A DNA stretch of 64,000 nt, from positions 6,503,828-6,567,827 of the forward strand of contig OZ004595.1 of NCBI GenBank assembly GCA_963924555.1, given 5' to 3'. This DNA is from Crambe crambe (taxonomy: Eukaryota > Porifera > Demospongiae > Poecilosclerida > Crambeidae). Numbering within the stretch: position 1 is the stretch's first letter; the number at the start of each line of letters is the position of its first letter. Positions 37,194-49,890 of the stretch are shown piece after piece. The notes beneath the pieces are model-generated. The model did not search any database. It was not told the DNA's origin and saw nothing but the letters and a program-made list of their open reading frames with translations. A program made the position numbers and the translations under genes.

Positions 37194-37500
37194 GACTATG
37201 GAGAAACCAGCTGACTGAGCAGTGTATTCAGCTTCGAATGAGGAAAACAACTCTACAGCGATCAAGGCACGATATACCGTATCCTTTCAATAATACGCAA
37301 ATCTAAAGAAACTTTTTCTTTTGAACTTTGAACTTTGAGCCCTTGTACAAGATTCCGGAAGTATGTGGGCCGGATATCAGTCTGTTAGTATATATAGTGG
37401 GCGTCACTGGTGAGCAGCTAGCTAGGGGTTCCAGTTCATTCGGTGATTTGCAGTAAACTTGTAACATTTTTTCACTCTTTGTTTGCTGTTGCTGCAGAAG
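37194..37500. promoter_or_regulatory. PTPN11-like/PGD divergent promoter region
   Basis: This 307-bp gap lies between start codons. It includes GGCGTCACTGG and a TATATATAGTGGGCG stretch about 110 bp upstream of the PGD start (near 37388-37402), which could be a TATA-like element. Nothing else recognised. Confidence 0.4.
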
Positions 37501-39457
37501 ATGGCTGAGTAAGTTCAGAGCCATAGCTAGAGCTGTCTAGCTAGAAATGATTATGTGTAATTAATTATCCAGGGCTGACATTGCTCTGATTGGACTGGCT
37601 GTTATGGTAAGTTAATTTTTTTTTGTAATAGCTGGCATTGGAAAATGAACAGAGGCCAGAAAAATTATCTAATGTTTAGAGCCAGTTAGATTTATAACGG
37701 TTAATTTTATCAACCTCGACAGGGCCAAAACTTGATTCTTAACATGAATGACCATGGCTTTGTGGTGTGTGCATACAACAGGACAGTTGAGAAGGTGGAC
37801 AATTTCCTTGCAAATGAAGCCAAAGGTATACACGTGGTCCTTATTAGTGGTTAATATAATTGCATGAACTGATCCACTTGCAGGAACAAAAATAGTAGGG
37901 GCTCATTCCCTTGAGGAAATGGTAACAAAATTGAAGAAACCACGTCGAGTGATGATGCTAGTGAAGGCTGGAAGTGCAGTGGATGCATTCATTGATAAAC
38001 TTGTCCCTCTTCTAGAGAAGGGAGACATCGTAATTGACGGAGGAAACTCTGAGTACACCGACTCTATTGTAAGCGTGCGTCTAGCCTGTCACCTTTATCT
38101 ATAATCTATAATCATGTAGCGTCGTTGTAAAGCCTTGGCCGAGAAAGGCATTTTGTTTGTGGGAAGTGGAGTCAGTGGTGGAGAAGATGGAGCTCGCTAC
38201 GGACCCTCGCTAATGCCTGGAGGGGCACCCGAAGCGTGGCCATTTATCAAACCCATTTTTCAAGGCATTGCTGCTAAAGTGGGCAAAGAACCTTGCTGCG
38301 ACTGGGTAGGCGAAGACGGTGCCGGACATTATGTCAAGATGGTTCACAATGGAATCGAGTACGGAGATATGCAGGTGCAATAATGCTACGTTTTTCTGGG
38401 CAAAATTCAAAAGAGTCTTTATAATTATAGCTCATTTGTGAAGCCTACCAATTGATGAAGGACTGTCTAGGAATGACCCCCGATGAAATGGCCGAAGTCT
38501 TCAAGGAATGGAACAAGACTGAACTGGATTCATTTCTCATAGAGATATCTGCCGACATACTGGCATTTAAAGACACTGATGGCAAGCCCTTGGTGGAGAA
38601 GATTCGTGACGCTGCTGGCCAAAAGGGAACTGGAAAGTGGACAGCAATTTCTGCCTTAGATAAAGGAATGCCCGTTACTCTGATAGGTAAGTCTTCATTA
38701 TTGCCACGATGATTCAGGAAACAAAGAACTAACAAATTGCAGGGGAGTCTGTATTTGCTCGTTGTCTATCTTCACTGAAAGATGAACGTGTGGAAGCATC
38801 CAAGCACCTTCCCGGTCCTCCCGACTCCAAGTACAAAGGAAATAAGAAGGAGTTCATAGAGCATATCCGAAAAGCTCTGTATGCCTCCAAGATTGTCTCT
38901 TATGCGCAAGGTTTTATGTTGATGCGCGAAGCAGCAAAAGTTTACAATTGGAAGCTGAACTATGGTGGCATTGCTCTCATGTGGCGTGGTGGATGCATCA
39001 TTAGAAGGTGATCATCGAAAGTAAATAATTAATCATTACCTTTATTGGAAATTCTATGCAGTGTGTTCTTGGGTAACATCAAGGAAGCTTATGACAAAAA
39101 TCCCAATCTACAAAATCTCTTGCTCGACGATTTTTTCAAGAAGGAAATTTTAAAATGTCAAGATTCATGGCGCAAAGTAGTGGCTGAAGCTGTGACTCTG
39201 GGAGTGCCAACACCCGCATTCAGCACTGCTCTTGCTTTCTTTGATGGCTATAGGTAAGATAGTTGTAGGTGCGAGTCTCGATTCCATTTTTTTTTTGATA
39301 CAATAGATCTGCCCGAGTGCCTGCCAATCTGATACAAGCACAGAGGGATTACTTTGGTGCACACACATACGAGTTGCTATCCAACCCCGGAAAATTCATC
39401 CATACCAACTGGACTGGGCATGGTGGAAATGTTTCTGCTTCTTCATACAATGCATGA
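37501..39457 (+). CDS. PGD: 6-phosphogluconate dehydrogenase, 482 aa
   Basis: Exons 37501..37508, 37573..37606, 37723..37825, 37884..38068, 38120..38374, 38431..38686, 38743..39007, 39062..39253 and 39307..39457 join in frame. The N-terminal Rossmann domain has the NADP-binding GLAVMGQNL and NRT motifs. Next come GGNSEYTDS, the signature [19 protein letters not shown] and the catalytic [13 protein letters not shown] stretch (Lys and Asn). The helical dimerisation domain ends in the tail segment [18 protein letters not shown] that reaches into the partner's active site. The enzyme oxidatively decarboxylates 6-phosphogluconate to ribulose 5-phosphate, making NADPH in the cytosolic pentose phosphate pathway. 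The first coding exon has only 8 nt (ATGGCTGA). Length equals human PGD (483 aa). Confidence 0.97.
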
Positions 39458-39593
39458 TCTCGGAGGTCGAAATTGAGTTTAGTAACGACCGAGTATAATT
39501 ATAGTAGCGTAGTATCTAGCAGACATTTTTGGGATTGATCTTTTTAAAAAACTGTATAGCATGTCATTCTCATTGTGTGAAGTATCTATAGAG

Positions 39594-41479
39594 TTAAATT
39601 TGTTGTTCAGTAGGCCTTGAAGTGGTAACTCCACCCATTTCTAACAAGTACCGGTCAGGGCCATCCTTCCATGTCTCCCTAATCGTTTCCTTATTAATCT
39701 GCAAGATAATTTATCAATATAGCCACCTCAATTAATCTACCTACAGAAAGAAATACCTTTCGGCGGCGTAAAATCTCTCTAGTTTCCCATTCCTTGAGTC
39801 TCTGTTGGGTTTGCATTGCCTCCACTCCCCCGCACCCCCACACTTCCACCAAGTCCACTCTTAGCCAATCATCACTTCCCATCAATTTAGCTTCTTCCAA
39901 ACTTGGTTTGACTTCCAGAAGACAGAGATCGTGTCGTTCAGAAGCCATGACACGCAGACCTGTGGGGAATCCACGTTGCTTTTCATTCAGTGACACTAGC
40001 TTTGCTCCTCCTGCTCAAGATCAAAACCAGTGAACTTGGCTATTATTTTTCTGACCAACACAAATGTATTACTTTTCAGTAGGGAATAAGTTGGCCTAAG
40101 CTGAATGAGGTTGAAATGCATTCCTCCATAAAAATACGTTCCATCCCTGTGTGAGAATCAACAATTACCAAGGATAGTGCATAAGAACGTTCAGTTTATA
40201 CCTCCACTCTGAATCCATGGCTAATGCAAAGCTGCAAAGTCCTTCAGCACCATGGCAGTTGAGTATCATGATAGAGGGTTGCTTATAGTCAAAACAGTGA
40301 TGTTGAAATCTGTTCATGGAGAATCCATGCCGTCTACTGGAGTAGAGACATGTCCAAGTACCACCCATCGGTAAGCCCTAAATGACCATTAAAAAAAAAA
40401 ATTGGTACATATATTTAGGTGTTGGTACGATCCTTGCTCTTGGTTAAACTTACTTCTTCTTGCCGTGTTCCCATGTACAAGGACGGTAGTACGCACGAGA
40501 GAATCCACACCAGAACATCGAGTTCAAGTCGTCTCTCCTCATCATTACAATCTGTTGAAGGCAGGTGATATATCTCTTGGTTTTTGGCCGCAACAGGTTG
40601 AAGAAGGGAACACAACCACTGGCACAGACCAGTCAACATGTGTGGGCAATACAGCGAAAGCCAATGGCTGAAATGTCCCATTTCAAGCATCCCACTCTGT
40701 TGGTCAGCATGGCGACCCTAAATATAAAGCAATGCAACACTTATACTGCACTGAAAGTACGTACGATATTGTACAGATTTTCGTGCGACTTACTATGGCC
40801 TTTACAACAGCAGAAAGGAGAGGGTCATCTTTTGGGACAGTTACTTGACTTGCTGATCCAACATGCAGGGCACAAGATGCTGCAGTATGCACCAACTCTT
40901 GGAGAGCTACACATGTCATTACAGCAATGCAAGATATCATACAGTGTCCTTTCCCCAGTGGCTATTCAGGCAATGCCTCCCTTCCTAAACTACATCAATC
41001 TTCCTGATACTGACTGCATAATTACCTTCTTCTGTATTACTCTCTGAACCGAGAAATAGATTGAAGAATAAACATGTAGCATCTTGCTTTTGTGATAAAG
41101 CAGTCTTTAAATTGGACATGGCTCTAAGGAAAAAGTCGAACTCCACTTGCTGCACTGGATTGCTCTGATTCACTTGGTGCTCATTTAGCATATACTCAAA
41201 TAGCCGTCTTCCCAACTCTGAGCTGGGACCTCCAATGAAGGAAATAAATCTCTCCTAACAATAAAAGAAACCATTCAAAAGCCACCACATTATTGTTGCA
41301 GGGGCTAATCTAGCTAGGGGGAATACACCTGAAGTTCATGTCTTAAGCTTATTTACCTTGAATAAGTAAGGAGACTGAGACTCAGACTCAGAATCTGCTA
41401 GATCAGAGTACAGTTGTTTCAAATGAAGAAAGAAAGGGTCATTTTCCTGGGTCTCCACATTAGATTGCGCAGCTCCCAT
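39594..41479 (-). CDS. N-myristoylation-type TLDc protein, MEAK7/TLDC1-like
   Basis: The N-terminus MGAAQSNVET fits a myristoylation signal, like human MEAK7 (MGNSRS). A helical region includes GRRLFEYMLNEHQV and FDFFLRAMSNLKTAL, and further exons lead to a divergent TLDc domain: WTCLYSSRRHGFSMNRF, ILNCHGAEGLCSFALAMDSEWRDG, GTYFYGGMHFNLIQLRP, a GLRVM segment and VDLVEVWGCGG. The family pattern (YSSRxHGxS...FG...FxLxP...EVWG) is present, but several core glycines are changed. The closing segment WKDGPDRYLLEMGGVTTSRP after the TLDc domain is unusual. MEAK7 is a lysosomal mTOR-associated protein; orthology here is probable, not certain. Exons are multiple and small; only the outer coordinates are firm. 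Confidence 0.65.
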
Positions 41480-41546
41480 CTTGCAGCAGTAGCGTAGGGT
41501 AAAGGGTCGCTACAGAATCCGGTATCTTGCATGGATATATATATAT
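41480..41546. promoter_or_regulatory. 67-bp bidirectional promoter (TLDc gene/NICN1)
   Basis: The gap contains GTAGCG and CGCTAC arms flanking GGGTAAAGGGT (41487-41512), followed by a TA-rich run (41539-41546). Too short for two separate promoters; shared initiation is inferred. The GGTAAAGGGTCG core recurs at 24693 and 24779 and in the MITE ends. Confidence 0.4.
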
Positions 41547-41960
41547 ATGGCTGTGCAAGTGGCAGCAATAAGTATTCACCCTCCTGGAAAAAAGCAAAGG
41601 TACTGTGGCTGCCATATCTTTGATGTGGAGTTGAAGGAACCCTGTTCAGATTGCAGTGCCGTTCAATTTCGCAATGATCACAGTTACTCAATCTCTATTC
41701 TGTTTCAGTCATATTCTAGTGACTGGAAAATCGCTCTATGGGACTACGTCCTCATGCCTACTCCTCACAGTAGTGGGAAAGAATCTCAAGATTGGGTAAA
41801 TCTACCTCGAGAGGGTTTTCAAAATACATTGGAAAACGCAGTACGGTTGCGAGTATTACTAAAGCAGCCCTCCCCGCACTGGAAGAAATTTGGAGTCCTT
41901 AATTTTTGCTTAATTTGTGGAACACACTCTAATTATACAAGTATCCCTTGCATAGATTAA
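41547..41960 (+). CDS. NICN1: Nicolin-1 homologue, 137 aa, single exon
   Basis: An intronless frame with the nicolin core: FDVELKEPCSDCSAVQF, FRNDHSYSISILFQSYSSD, WKIALWDYVLMPTPHS, and LRVLLKQPSPHWKKFGVLNF. Vertebrate NICN1 has the equivalent DYCLMPDPHSE and LRLILRQPSPLWLSF. The vertebrate protein is about 213 aa; this copy lacks the C-terminal third, ending soon after the core, with no obvious extra exon before NCAPD2 begins 60 bp downstream. Nicolin is a subunit of the neuronal tubulin polyglutamylase complex with TPGS1, TPGS2, LRRC49 and TTLL1. Divergent from the TLDc gene, 67 bp between start codons. Confidence 0.8.
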   Translation: MAVQVAAISIHPPGKKQRYCGCHIFDVELKEPCSDCSAVQFRNDHSYSISILFQSYSSDWKIALWDYVLMPTPHSSGKESQDWVNLPREGFQNTLENAVRLRVLLKQPSPHWKKFGVLNFCLICGTHSNYTSIPCID

Positions 41961-42020
41961 AGGTTAAAGGTCAATTTGTTTGCGCGCCAAAGAATTTTGA
42001 ATTTCATATGGCTAGTTGAC

Positions 42021-45000
42021 ATGAAGGAGTTCCAGATTCCTGCTGGGCCCAAGCTTTCAAATGATGATGACTTGAGAACACATGAAATAAGCTCTAAGTT
42101 GGAAGGTTGGTTCCTCTGTCTTATCACTGTTTAATATGCTCCAGCATACCATATACCACGCACGCACTTTAGAATGCAGAAGAGATTTGAGTATGAAGGT
42201 AGGAGAGACACTTCCTACTTGGTACCCACTCTTCAATTCAGTTATCAGGTATTTGTAATCAGTTATAGTTACGCGGAAGGTGTGTCCACACTTTTAGAAA
42301 ACAATTTGCTGTAAGGGGACGATATGAGATTTTTATCATCTGTGTTATTCTGTAGCAAGTTTTCCGAACTTGATGCCTGTACTCGTGAATTGTGTTGGGA
42401 GATTGTTTTAAATGGTGAGTATCGAGTATCGAGTCCAAGGCAAAGGAAATTTCATGTTGGGTGTTACTCTGCAGAGCTGCACAATCATAGCAAGTTCTGT
42501 GCAGGCTGTGATATAGTGCAGCAGGACCAGAATAACAAAAGAGTCTTGCGGAATTCCACCAAGGTAGTTTATTCGGTATCTGTTCTGTTTTCTTTAATTA
42601 ATATCAATACCTAAAGATGCTGTGTTTTGTCGCTGTGACTCTGTCAGAAAAGTTTGAAAACGAAGCAGTTCAAATTTATTCAAAGGAAAAAAAGAGCAAG
42701 CAAACTGTCAGTTCAATCTCTGTTTGGGAGAAGGAACGTCAAAGGTTGACATCAATGCTCGTGGATCTCTATCGATTGGAATTGATGTACTTGTGGGAAC
42801 CTCCTTCTGCTCCCATGATGGAAGATCTGTCTGCACTTCTTGCCTCTCTCTGCTACAAGTTCCTCGAGAACCCTATGATAGTTCGCGACAAAGTATTGCT
42901 GGATTCGATTGCCGATCTGCTTGGATTAGTAGTGAAGAAGTACGGACTGTCTTTAAGTATGTGTGCCACGATGAATAAATAACACGTCATTAGAATAACT
43001 CTTTGTTACAGGTGTTAGTTTGAAGCTTATTCAACTGCTGCAGCACTTTGACCATCTAGTCAATCCTATTAGCACCATTGTGAGCACCATAGTTACCAAG
43101 TTTTCCTTCAAGCAAATTGTTTTAGACATGTTCAGGGAAGTGGGCTCTAAAAATCCGTGCGATCTGGCCATGGATTCTAGTGGCACTAAATCTTTTGCTA
43201 GTTTCCTGGTGGCTGTGAGCGTGCAAGTACCGGCAACAGTTTTGCCCGTAGTGCCCGTTCTTCTTCCTCATTTGAGTGGAGAGTCGACGACTTTTCGCAA
43301 TGGAGTGATAGGAGTACTTGGCGAGCTCTTGAAGCTCCCATCTGATTGTAGTGGTGATGCCTCCTTACTTCCAGATACTCGAGATCAGCTGTTGCGAAAG
43401 GTGTTGGATCGTCTTCACGATACCAATGCCTTTGTCAGGGTTAAAGTCTTACATGTTCTTCTCCAGCTCTGTTCTGTACAAGTGAGTGTTACGTGACATT
43501 TTTTTTTCTTTGCACGCAATGATTTTGGTATTTTCGTATCTAGGCAATTCCTCTTCCTGCCCTGCAAGGGTTATTGGAGAAAGTGGCTGGACGTCTTAAA
43601 GACAAGAGTAGTCTAGCAAGAAAGGGAGCCCTTCAGCTTCTCTGTGCTATGCTTTCAAATAACCCTTTTGCAGCAAAGGTATTTACACGTGCTGCACAGA
43701 CGATAACTCTATTCGTATGTATGTGTTTAGCTAGAGAAGAACGAATTGATAGTAAAGTTGGAAAAGGAGAAAAAAAATCTCGTCGAAAGAGGCAGTGACG
43801 AACCTGGTAGCAACACTGCTGTTGTCCAATATTTACAGGTGTGTGTACTGGAGCAAACGGCCAGATAATTATTTTTTTTTCGACTTTTAGGCAGCTATCG
43901 ATTTTGTCATTTCAATGGCTGAGTGTGTTCCCGTCGCAGTGGAGATGTTGGGGTCAAAGGTGGTATCAGATGTGCTAGAGTCTCTCGAGTTTCTGTGTAC
44001 GGCACAGCTCTTTCAAGTCAATGGAGCTAACGAATCAATCGCCAAGACTCTTCCTCTTGTTTGGTCTCAGGACGAACAGCTCCGCAACGCCGTTGTTTCT
44101 GTGTATATTCGTCTCTATCTTACACCCGACGCTCAAAGCACCTTCAAGGAGCGTGCCGAACAGATTGTGGACAATCTACTTCATATCGTGTCTGCTTCCA
44201 CATCAGGGCAATTAGCATCTTTGGAAAAACTAGTTGGTCTTTTGGTTGCTGGCGGTCATGTTCCTCTTCCTGCTCTCAAGCAACTGTGGGAGATTTATCA
44301 TCTTCGTTGTCCAGAGAGGAGTAAAAAAGAGTCTGTGTTGGCATGTCAGTTGCTCTCTATGGCCATCCCTGTGAATGCTACAACTTCTAGCATCTCGTCT
44401 GATTTGGATAACCTCGTATCGGGTGGCTTGGCTCAGTCAAATGGTAATTTATCATCACTTTGCGTATAGTCTTACTTTGTATGCGTTTTCTAGATCTGTT
44501 ATTGGCTAAATATACATGCTCTGCTCTCAACAAGCTGGTTCAGTGTAAACATGCAGTTCGTTTGCCACTTTATCATACCATTTTCGACCATTTTTTGCAC
44601 ATTTTGACATCAAATTTTCGAAACACGGAGACTAGTCAGTGGATACCACTTTGTGAACAGGTACTTAACGTCGTGTACCACATATCAGAGCAGCCAACCA
44701 GTTTTAGTGAGACTCTGCTCAAGGACTTGTCGCAGGTGACATTCACACAAGGTGCATACAAAGGTGAGGGAATCCATAAAACACGATTGTGACGACAGAG
44801 TGTACTAACTCAGATGGATTCGACTCCCTTCTACTGTCCCGACTGCTATTTTGTGCCGGACATACGGCGCAATGTCAAGTGATCCACTGTGAACTCACCA
44901 TCGTCAACGAGAGAAAGAAAGTAAAGACGTTGAGCAAGAAATGCCCCGAGGCAGCAACAGCTAAAGTCAGTACCATCGAAAAGGGTTTAATTCCTATTAT

Positions 45001-45856
45001 AAATATGATATCGTGCAGGGAGAAACGGAAGAGGAACTGGGAATGGTTGGAACAGAAGATCAGGATGCAGAACTCGTACACAAAGTGATGGAGACAGAAG
45101 TCGGTGGTAGTGGTGGAATGTTGGCAGTGTTTGAGCCGCTCATAGTATGCGTTGTCAGCAGTCCAATTAAGTTTTCCTGTGATAAGCTTCAGACCGTAGG
45201 TGCTCTGTCACTCTCTAAGTACATGCTCATCAGGTAAGATATGTCGTTCATTATCATGTACTTGACATAATTATTCCTATTAATAGCCCTGTACTGTGCG
45301 AAAAATATCTTCAAATCTTTTTCACTATTCTTGAGAAATCTTCACTTCCAACTGTACGAGCGAATTTAATCATTGCTGCATCAGACTTAGTATGTCGCTT
45401 TCCTAACACAATCGAGCCCTGGACTCCATTTTTGTATAACAGGTAGATGTGTACGATAATCGATTACATAGTCATAAATCTTCTGTATAGACTAAAGGAC
45501 GAGTGTCAACTGGTTAGAAAGAATACAGCGATGGTTCTTACTCACTTGATATTGAATGACATGATCAAGATTCGAGGTCAAGTTAGTGCCATGGCTCTCT
45601 GTCTCGAGGATACCGAATCCAGTATTGTCGAGTTGGCAAAAGTGTTCTTTTATGAACTATCGCAAAAGGTAAATGTGTCGCATATTCTTTGTACCAGATT
45701 CACTGTGAAGTTTGATATGAAGGGAAATACTCTCTACAATGTGCTTCCCGATATAATCAGCCAATTATCAGATCCAAATGGTGCCGTGTGTTCTCAAGCT
45801 TCTTTTAGGAATGTTATCAAGTAATTCTAGTCATTGCATGGAGACAGATTTTCAAC

Positions 45857-45887
<31 letters not shown>

Positions 45888-46428
45888 ACACACAAGATAT
45901 CTGCTTCATTTTATAAAGAAAGATAAACACCACGAAAGTCTAATAGAGAAACTCTGCCATAGGTTAAGAGCTATCAGGTAAGGATCTATTGCATGTAGTT
46001 AAAAGAAGTTGATTCCAGCAACACCGTAGGAACAAGCAGCAATCACACGACCTTGCATACTGCATCTCTTTATTCTCACCTACCGAGAAGGGCCTGGCCA
46101 AATTACAGGAGAACTTTGCCTGCTACCAAGAAAAGCTGGCAGATGCTACATTTTATAAGCATCTTCTTACTTTTGTCACCAAAGCAAAGAAAGCTGGGAA
46201 AAATGAAGTTAAGGTCATTATTTTGTATTAAATTTGCAGGGTGTTGAAGTTTGCTTGCTGTAGGTATTGGCCGAAGAGATTGAAAAGAGAATGTACGACT
46301 TTACGCAGACTGGATTCCATAGTGATGGAGATGCAAGCTTGACTGAACAGATGGACTTGGTATCAAACTGTGAGCCTAACAGTGTACCAACAGTACAAAC
46401 AAGAATCAGCTCATCAGTAGTACACTAA
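42021..46428 (+). CDS. NCAPD2: Condensin I subunit CAP-D2 (NCAPD2)
   Basis: The start MKEFQIPAGPKLSNDDD resembles the human MAPQMYEFHLPLS opening. Successive exons encode HEAT-repeat blocks in human order: LLQHFDHLVNPIS, GTKSFASFLVAVSVQVPATVLP, DTRDQLLRKVLDRLHDTNAFVRVKVLH, KDKSSLARKGALQLLCAMLSNNPFAAK, LPLVWSQDEQLRNAVVSVYIRLYL, EEELGMVGTEDQDAELV, the highly conserved RKNTAMVLTHLILNDMIKIRGQVS, LYNVLPDIISQLSDP, ESLIEKLCHRLRA and the ARRNKQQSHDLAYCISLF segment. The Cnd1 domain (DECQLVRKN onward) is intact. The protein ends TRISSSVVH, shorter than the vertebrate tail. CAP-D2 is the HEAT subunit of condensin I in mitotic chromosome compaction. About 20 exons; I did not fix each boundary. The gene converges with UTP3, stops 19 bp apart. 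Confidence 0.92.
45858..45894. repeat. Poly-C/(CA)n microsatellite in NCAPD2
   Basis: A C homopolymer of about 17 bases passes directly into about ten CA dinucleotides, in an intron of NCAPD2. Such junctions are prone to length error in assemblies. Confidence 0.85.
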
Positions 46429-46447
46429 TAGAAATATTAACAAAAAA

Positions 46448-47930
46448 TTATTTAAGAGAAACACTTCTTGCAAGGTTTGATCTAATTCCAGTACTTTCTC
46501 CACCATACTTTTGCAGTTCGCAAACTACTGGAAGCACTTGGCCTTTTCTTTTCACAATAGCCTTCCTGTACTTGTTACGATGCTTGACTCGAGGATTCCT
46601 TTGTTCCTTCTTTCTGCTAGGAATCAATCCTTTGTTTCGAGCCATCTTAAAAAGAAAAATAATAGCATGCATGCATGCATAATCACGCCATTACCTGGTA
46701 AGTAATGGCTCTTTTCCCTTCCACTGCAAAGTGTACGGAATCGTTCATTGCTGCTTGCGATACCCTAGAAGACGAAGACGATTTACGCTTCCTCATTTGC
46801 TCATAGTATCGAAGAGGAGAATTACTAGATGATTCACGACATTGTAATGTAGTTGGGAGCAGCTTGTAGTCTTCACTCGAAGCTTCACTGCTGAAATTGA
46901 CATTGGGAGGACGTGCAAGAGTTGCCTTCAATTGATCATCAACTGCTTCCAATTGAGACATCATCTGAATTGATAACACAAATATAGTCAGTGCCTTCTT
47001 TCCAGAGCATTACCTGACGCAAAAGAACCATTTGACCGATCACAGGGTGGTTAATCATATCTCCATTTCTCATTTTCAATTGAATGCAAAACAGAGCATT
47101 CACACAGTAGCTAGGAAAAATGAACAAGTGACTAATCTGCAAGATATTACACCATATTCTGTACCAAAAAAGCATATGAAATTTAGACTGCATGTATGCA
47201 TTGCCCTGAAGAGAAAAGGTAGAGTAATGCATGCTACTAACACACTTTTTAACATACTTCAACAGTTAGCAATGGGGTATTAGAAAACAGCTGCATAGCC
47301 GAGATGCCACGTTCCAAAAGCCACGAGAAACTCTCTTTAAACGAAGAAGCAAGCATCACCAACTTTTCTTTTTCCAACACCTGTACTATTACATTACTGA
47401 GACAGCACGATACATAATCGTCATCTCACCATACTACTAACACCAACTGCAGGTTCTTGATGTTCTTTTTTCAATTCCTGTACAAAAATATCGGTCTCAT
47501 CACATTTCTGATTAGCTCGACTATACCTCACATCTGAATTGTCAAGTGCATTGAGCCAATATGATTCAAAATCACTTTCGTTCATGGTGGAATAAAATCT
47601 TTGTTGCATTGAAGTAGCTTCTTCCTCTTCGAGATCACTTCCTGAAGTACTTTCTCCAGGTAGTTTATGATCAACATCGTAAAACACTTTTTTTTTGTTG
47701 CCCCATGCTTTTTCATCTTTGTCTATTGGCTATCGTTATCATTATTAACCCACTCACTTGTTATGTAATTGAACTCACATCACTTTCAGAAGACGACAAA
47801 GGAAAAACTTCCGTTTCTGAATCCTATGGAAAAGAAAAATGTCATAATTAGCGAGAACACTAGCAACAATACCTACCAACTCTTCTGTGGATGAACACAG
47901 AGAACTCTCTCCTTCTAGGTCGATCTCCAT
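46448..47930 (-). CDS. UTP3: UTP3/SAS10 small-subunit processome protein
   Basis: Starts MEIDLEGESSLCSSTEEL and is acidic/serine-rich at the N-terminus. A Sas10/Utp3/C1D domain lies in the middle (CVNALFCIQLKM, then HPVIGQMVLLRQ). The signature basic Sas10 C-terminus reads MARNKGLIPSRKKEQRNPRVKHR, NKYRKAIVKRKGQV, KYGGESTGIRSNLARSVSLK, which closely follows the human UTP3 end. UTP3 belongs to the nucleolar SSU processome for 18S rRNA maturation. At least eight exons with introns of 40-80 bp; the outer coordinates are firm. Divergent from PPP1R7 with 48 bp between start codons. Confidence 0.9.
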
Positions 47931-47978
47931 TATTACCACGTGGCCGGCCACACCCACTGAAGGCCCTGACCGGTCACA

Positions 47979-49300
47979 ATGACAGAGCCATCGTCAAGCA
48001 CTAAGAAAGGTCTGGCGAAGGAAAGTAGAAAGAAAAACTTGTAACAGTTGTTATCTGACAGATCTGGAGACCTCTCGAGAGGAAGCAGAATGCGACATTG
48101 CTACAAGCATAAAGGTGGAAGATGAAGTGAGTAAGAAGATTAATAAAGTAGCTAGTAGGTCTCTATATTCTCTTATTAATGATAAGGAAGTGGACCTATC
48201 TCATGCTTGCCTAAAGGCTCTCCCCCAAGTTTTCGTTCGTCTTACAAAGGTCAAAGTGGTCAATCTGCGGCAGAATTTGTTGAGTGACGTTTCTCAGTTG
48301 CTTCACTTGGAAACGTTGATCGACTTGGATCTTTATGATAACGAGATAACTGCTATGCCAGATCTATCCAACCTGTGCAAGCTCGAGTATGTAATGATAT
48401 AGTGCACATTATAGTTACTGCAAGACTGTTCTTCAGATCTCTAGATATGTCCTTCAATCACATTGATGACATTGAAAACCTGGAAGGCTTGTCCCAAATG
48501 AAGAAGTTGTATCTGATTCAGAATAAGATATCTCGAATTAGGAATCTTCATCCTTTGGTCAATCTTACTATGTTAGAACTTGGTTCTAATAGAATTAGGG
48601 TAAAAAAAATAATTTTTTTTTGGAGGTGGTTACGACACTATCCTTTATAGGTAATTGAAGGATTAGATACTTTAACGAGTCTAGAGAGTTTGTATCTTGG
48701 AAAGAACAAGATCTCTAAATTGCAGGTTTGAGTGAATATCTAGATTGCTGATTACACTATTCTACACTATTCTAGAATTTGGACAAACTGGTATGTCTCA
48801 AGGTGTTGAGCATCCAAAGTAACCGAATTACAGTAATTGAAGGTCTTGACCAGTTGAAACAATTGGAAGAACTCTACTTAAGCCACAATGGAATAAAATG
48901 TATTCAGGGATTGGCTAATTTGGTAACTCTTAACAAATTCATTAAAATTAATGTGAAATTGATATCGAACATAGATGAATCTTAATACATTGGATCTAGC
49001 CAACAACCAGATCAAAAAGTTGGAAAAAGTTTCTCACCTTACGAAATTAGAGGAATTTTGGGTAAGAATCAACTTCTTTACAGTAAAGAGCTATAATGAT
49101 TTTCAATTTCTCCCTCCGAATAGTTTAATCATAACCAGTTGGATGATTGGCAAGCAATAGACCAGTTAAGTGCTATTAATCTGCGTACTGTGTATTTCGA
49201 AGGAAACCCCATAGCTAACGAGTCACAGTATCGACGTAAACTTCATCTAGCTCTGCCAACTCTTACCCAGATAGATGCAACTATGATTCCTAGAAAATGA
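47979..49300 (+). CDS. PPP1R7: Protein phosphatase 1 regulatory subunit 7 (SDS22)
   Basis: Exon 1 (47979..48009, [10 protein letters not shown]) splices in phase 1 to 48062. About eleven SDS22-type 22-residue LRRs follow (for example [92 protein letters not shown]) and an LRRCAP C-terminal motif ([33 protein letters not shown]). The repeat register, N-terminal acidic segment and ending match PPP1R7, a nuclear/cytosolic PP1 partner and PP1 biogenesis factor. This is the last conserved gene before the subtelomere; the next 14.7 kb contain no intact gene. Confidence 0.93.
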
Positions 49301-49404
49301 TTCATTTGATAAAAAAAAAAAAGAAAAAGAGTAAAAAGTTGAAAATTCCATTATGGATATTAGGTTGGGCCCTGGCTCACAAGAGAGATACTGTGGAAAA
49401 CTAT

Positions 49405-49890
49405 ACCAGAATGAAGAATTTGGGTGTGATTGGATTTTGTTTTGAAGTATTTATTGAAAGACCATCCAACCTCCTTGCTCGTACATGTACATGGTCCTCA
49501 TATAAACACCACAATACTGTCAAAGTTTTCATTGGCATTGCTCCTCAAGGTATTGTTTCTTAGATTTCTGCTGCCTGGAGTGATAAGTATTTGACTGAGA
49601 ACTGTGGAGCTGGTGATATTGTACTAGCTGATTGGGGATTTGATATTGCTGCTCAGTCAGTGCATTTCAGGCCAGGTTACACATTCCAAAAGGGAAGGAC
49701 CAATTATCAGCAGCAGAAGTTGAAGAGACCAGATCTCTGGCTAATGTACGCATACATGTGGAAAGAGTGATTGGTGCAGTACGCCAAAAGTTCTCCATTT
49801 TACAGGGAACGCTTACAATTGATATGATCACAATGAGAGCTGGAGAGGAGTGTCCAATTGTTGATAGGATACTTGTTAATGTCTGAGTTA
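49405..49890 (+). pseudogene. Decayed DDE_Tnp_4-type (IS4EU/Harbinger-like) transposase fragment
   Basis: The plus strand reads [37 protein letters not shown], a stop, [24 protein letters not shown] and, in another frame, [24 protein letters not shown]. These are the central and C-terminal blocks of DDE_Tnp_4 transposases. The usual LADRGFDI has Trp for Arg. Stops at 49561, internal deletions and frame changes show it is inactive. No terminal repeats were found around it. It sits immediately after PPP1R7 and marks the boundary to repeat-rich subtelomere. Confidence 0.8.

Noticed and set aside
49297..49563. An 88-residue open frame as a gene
   Set aside because: It is part of a broken DDE transposase that begins with poly-A-encoded lysines and ends at an internal stop.
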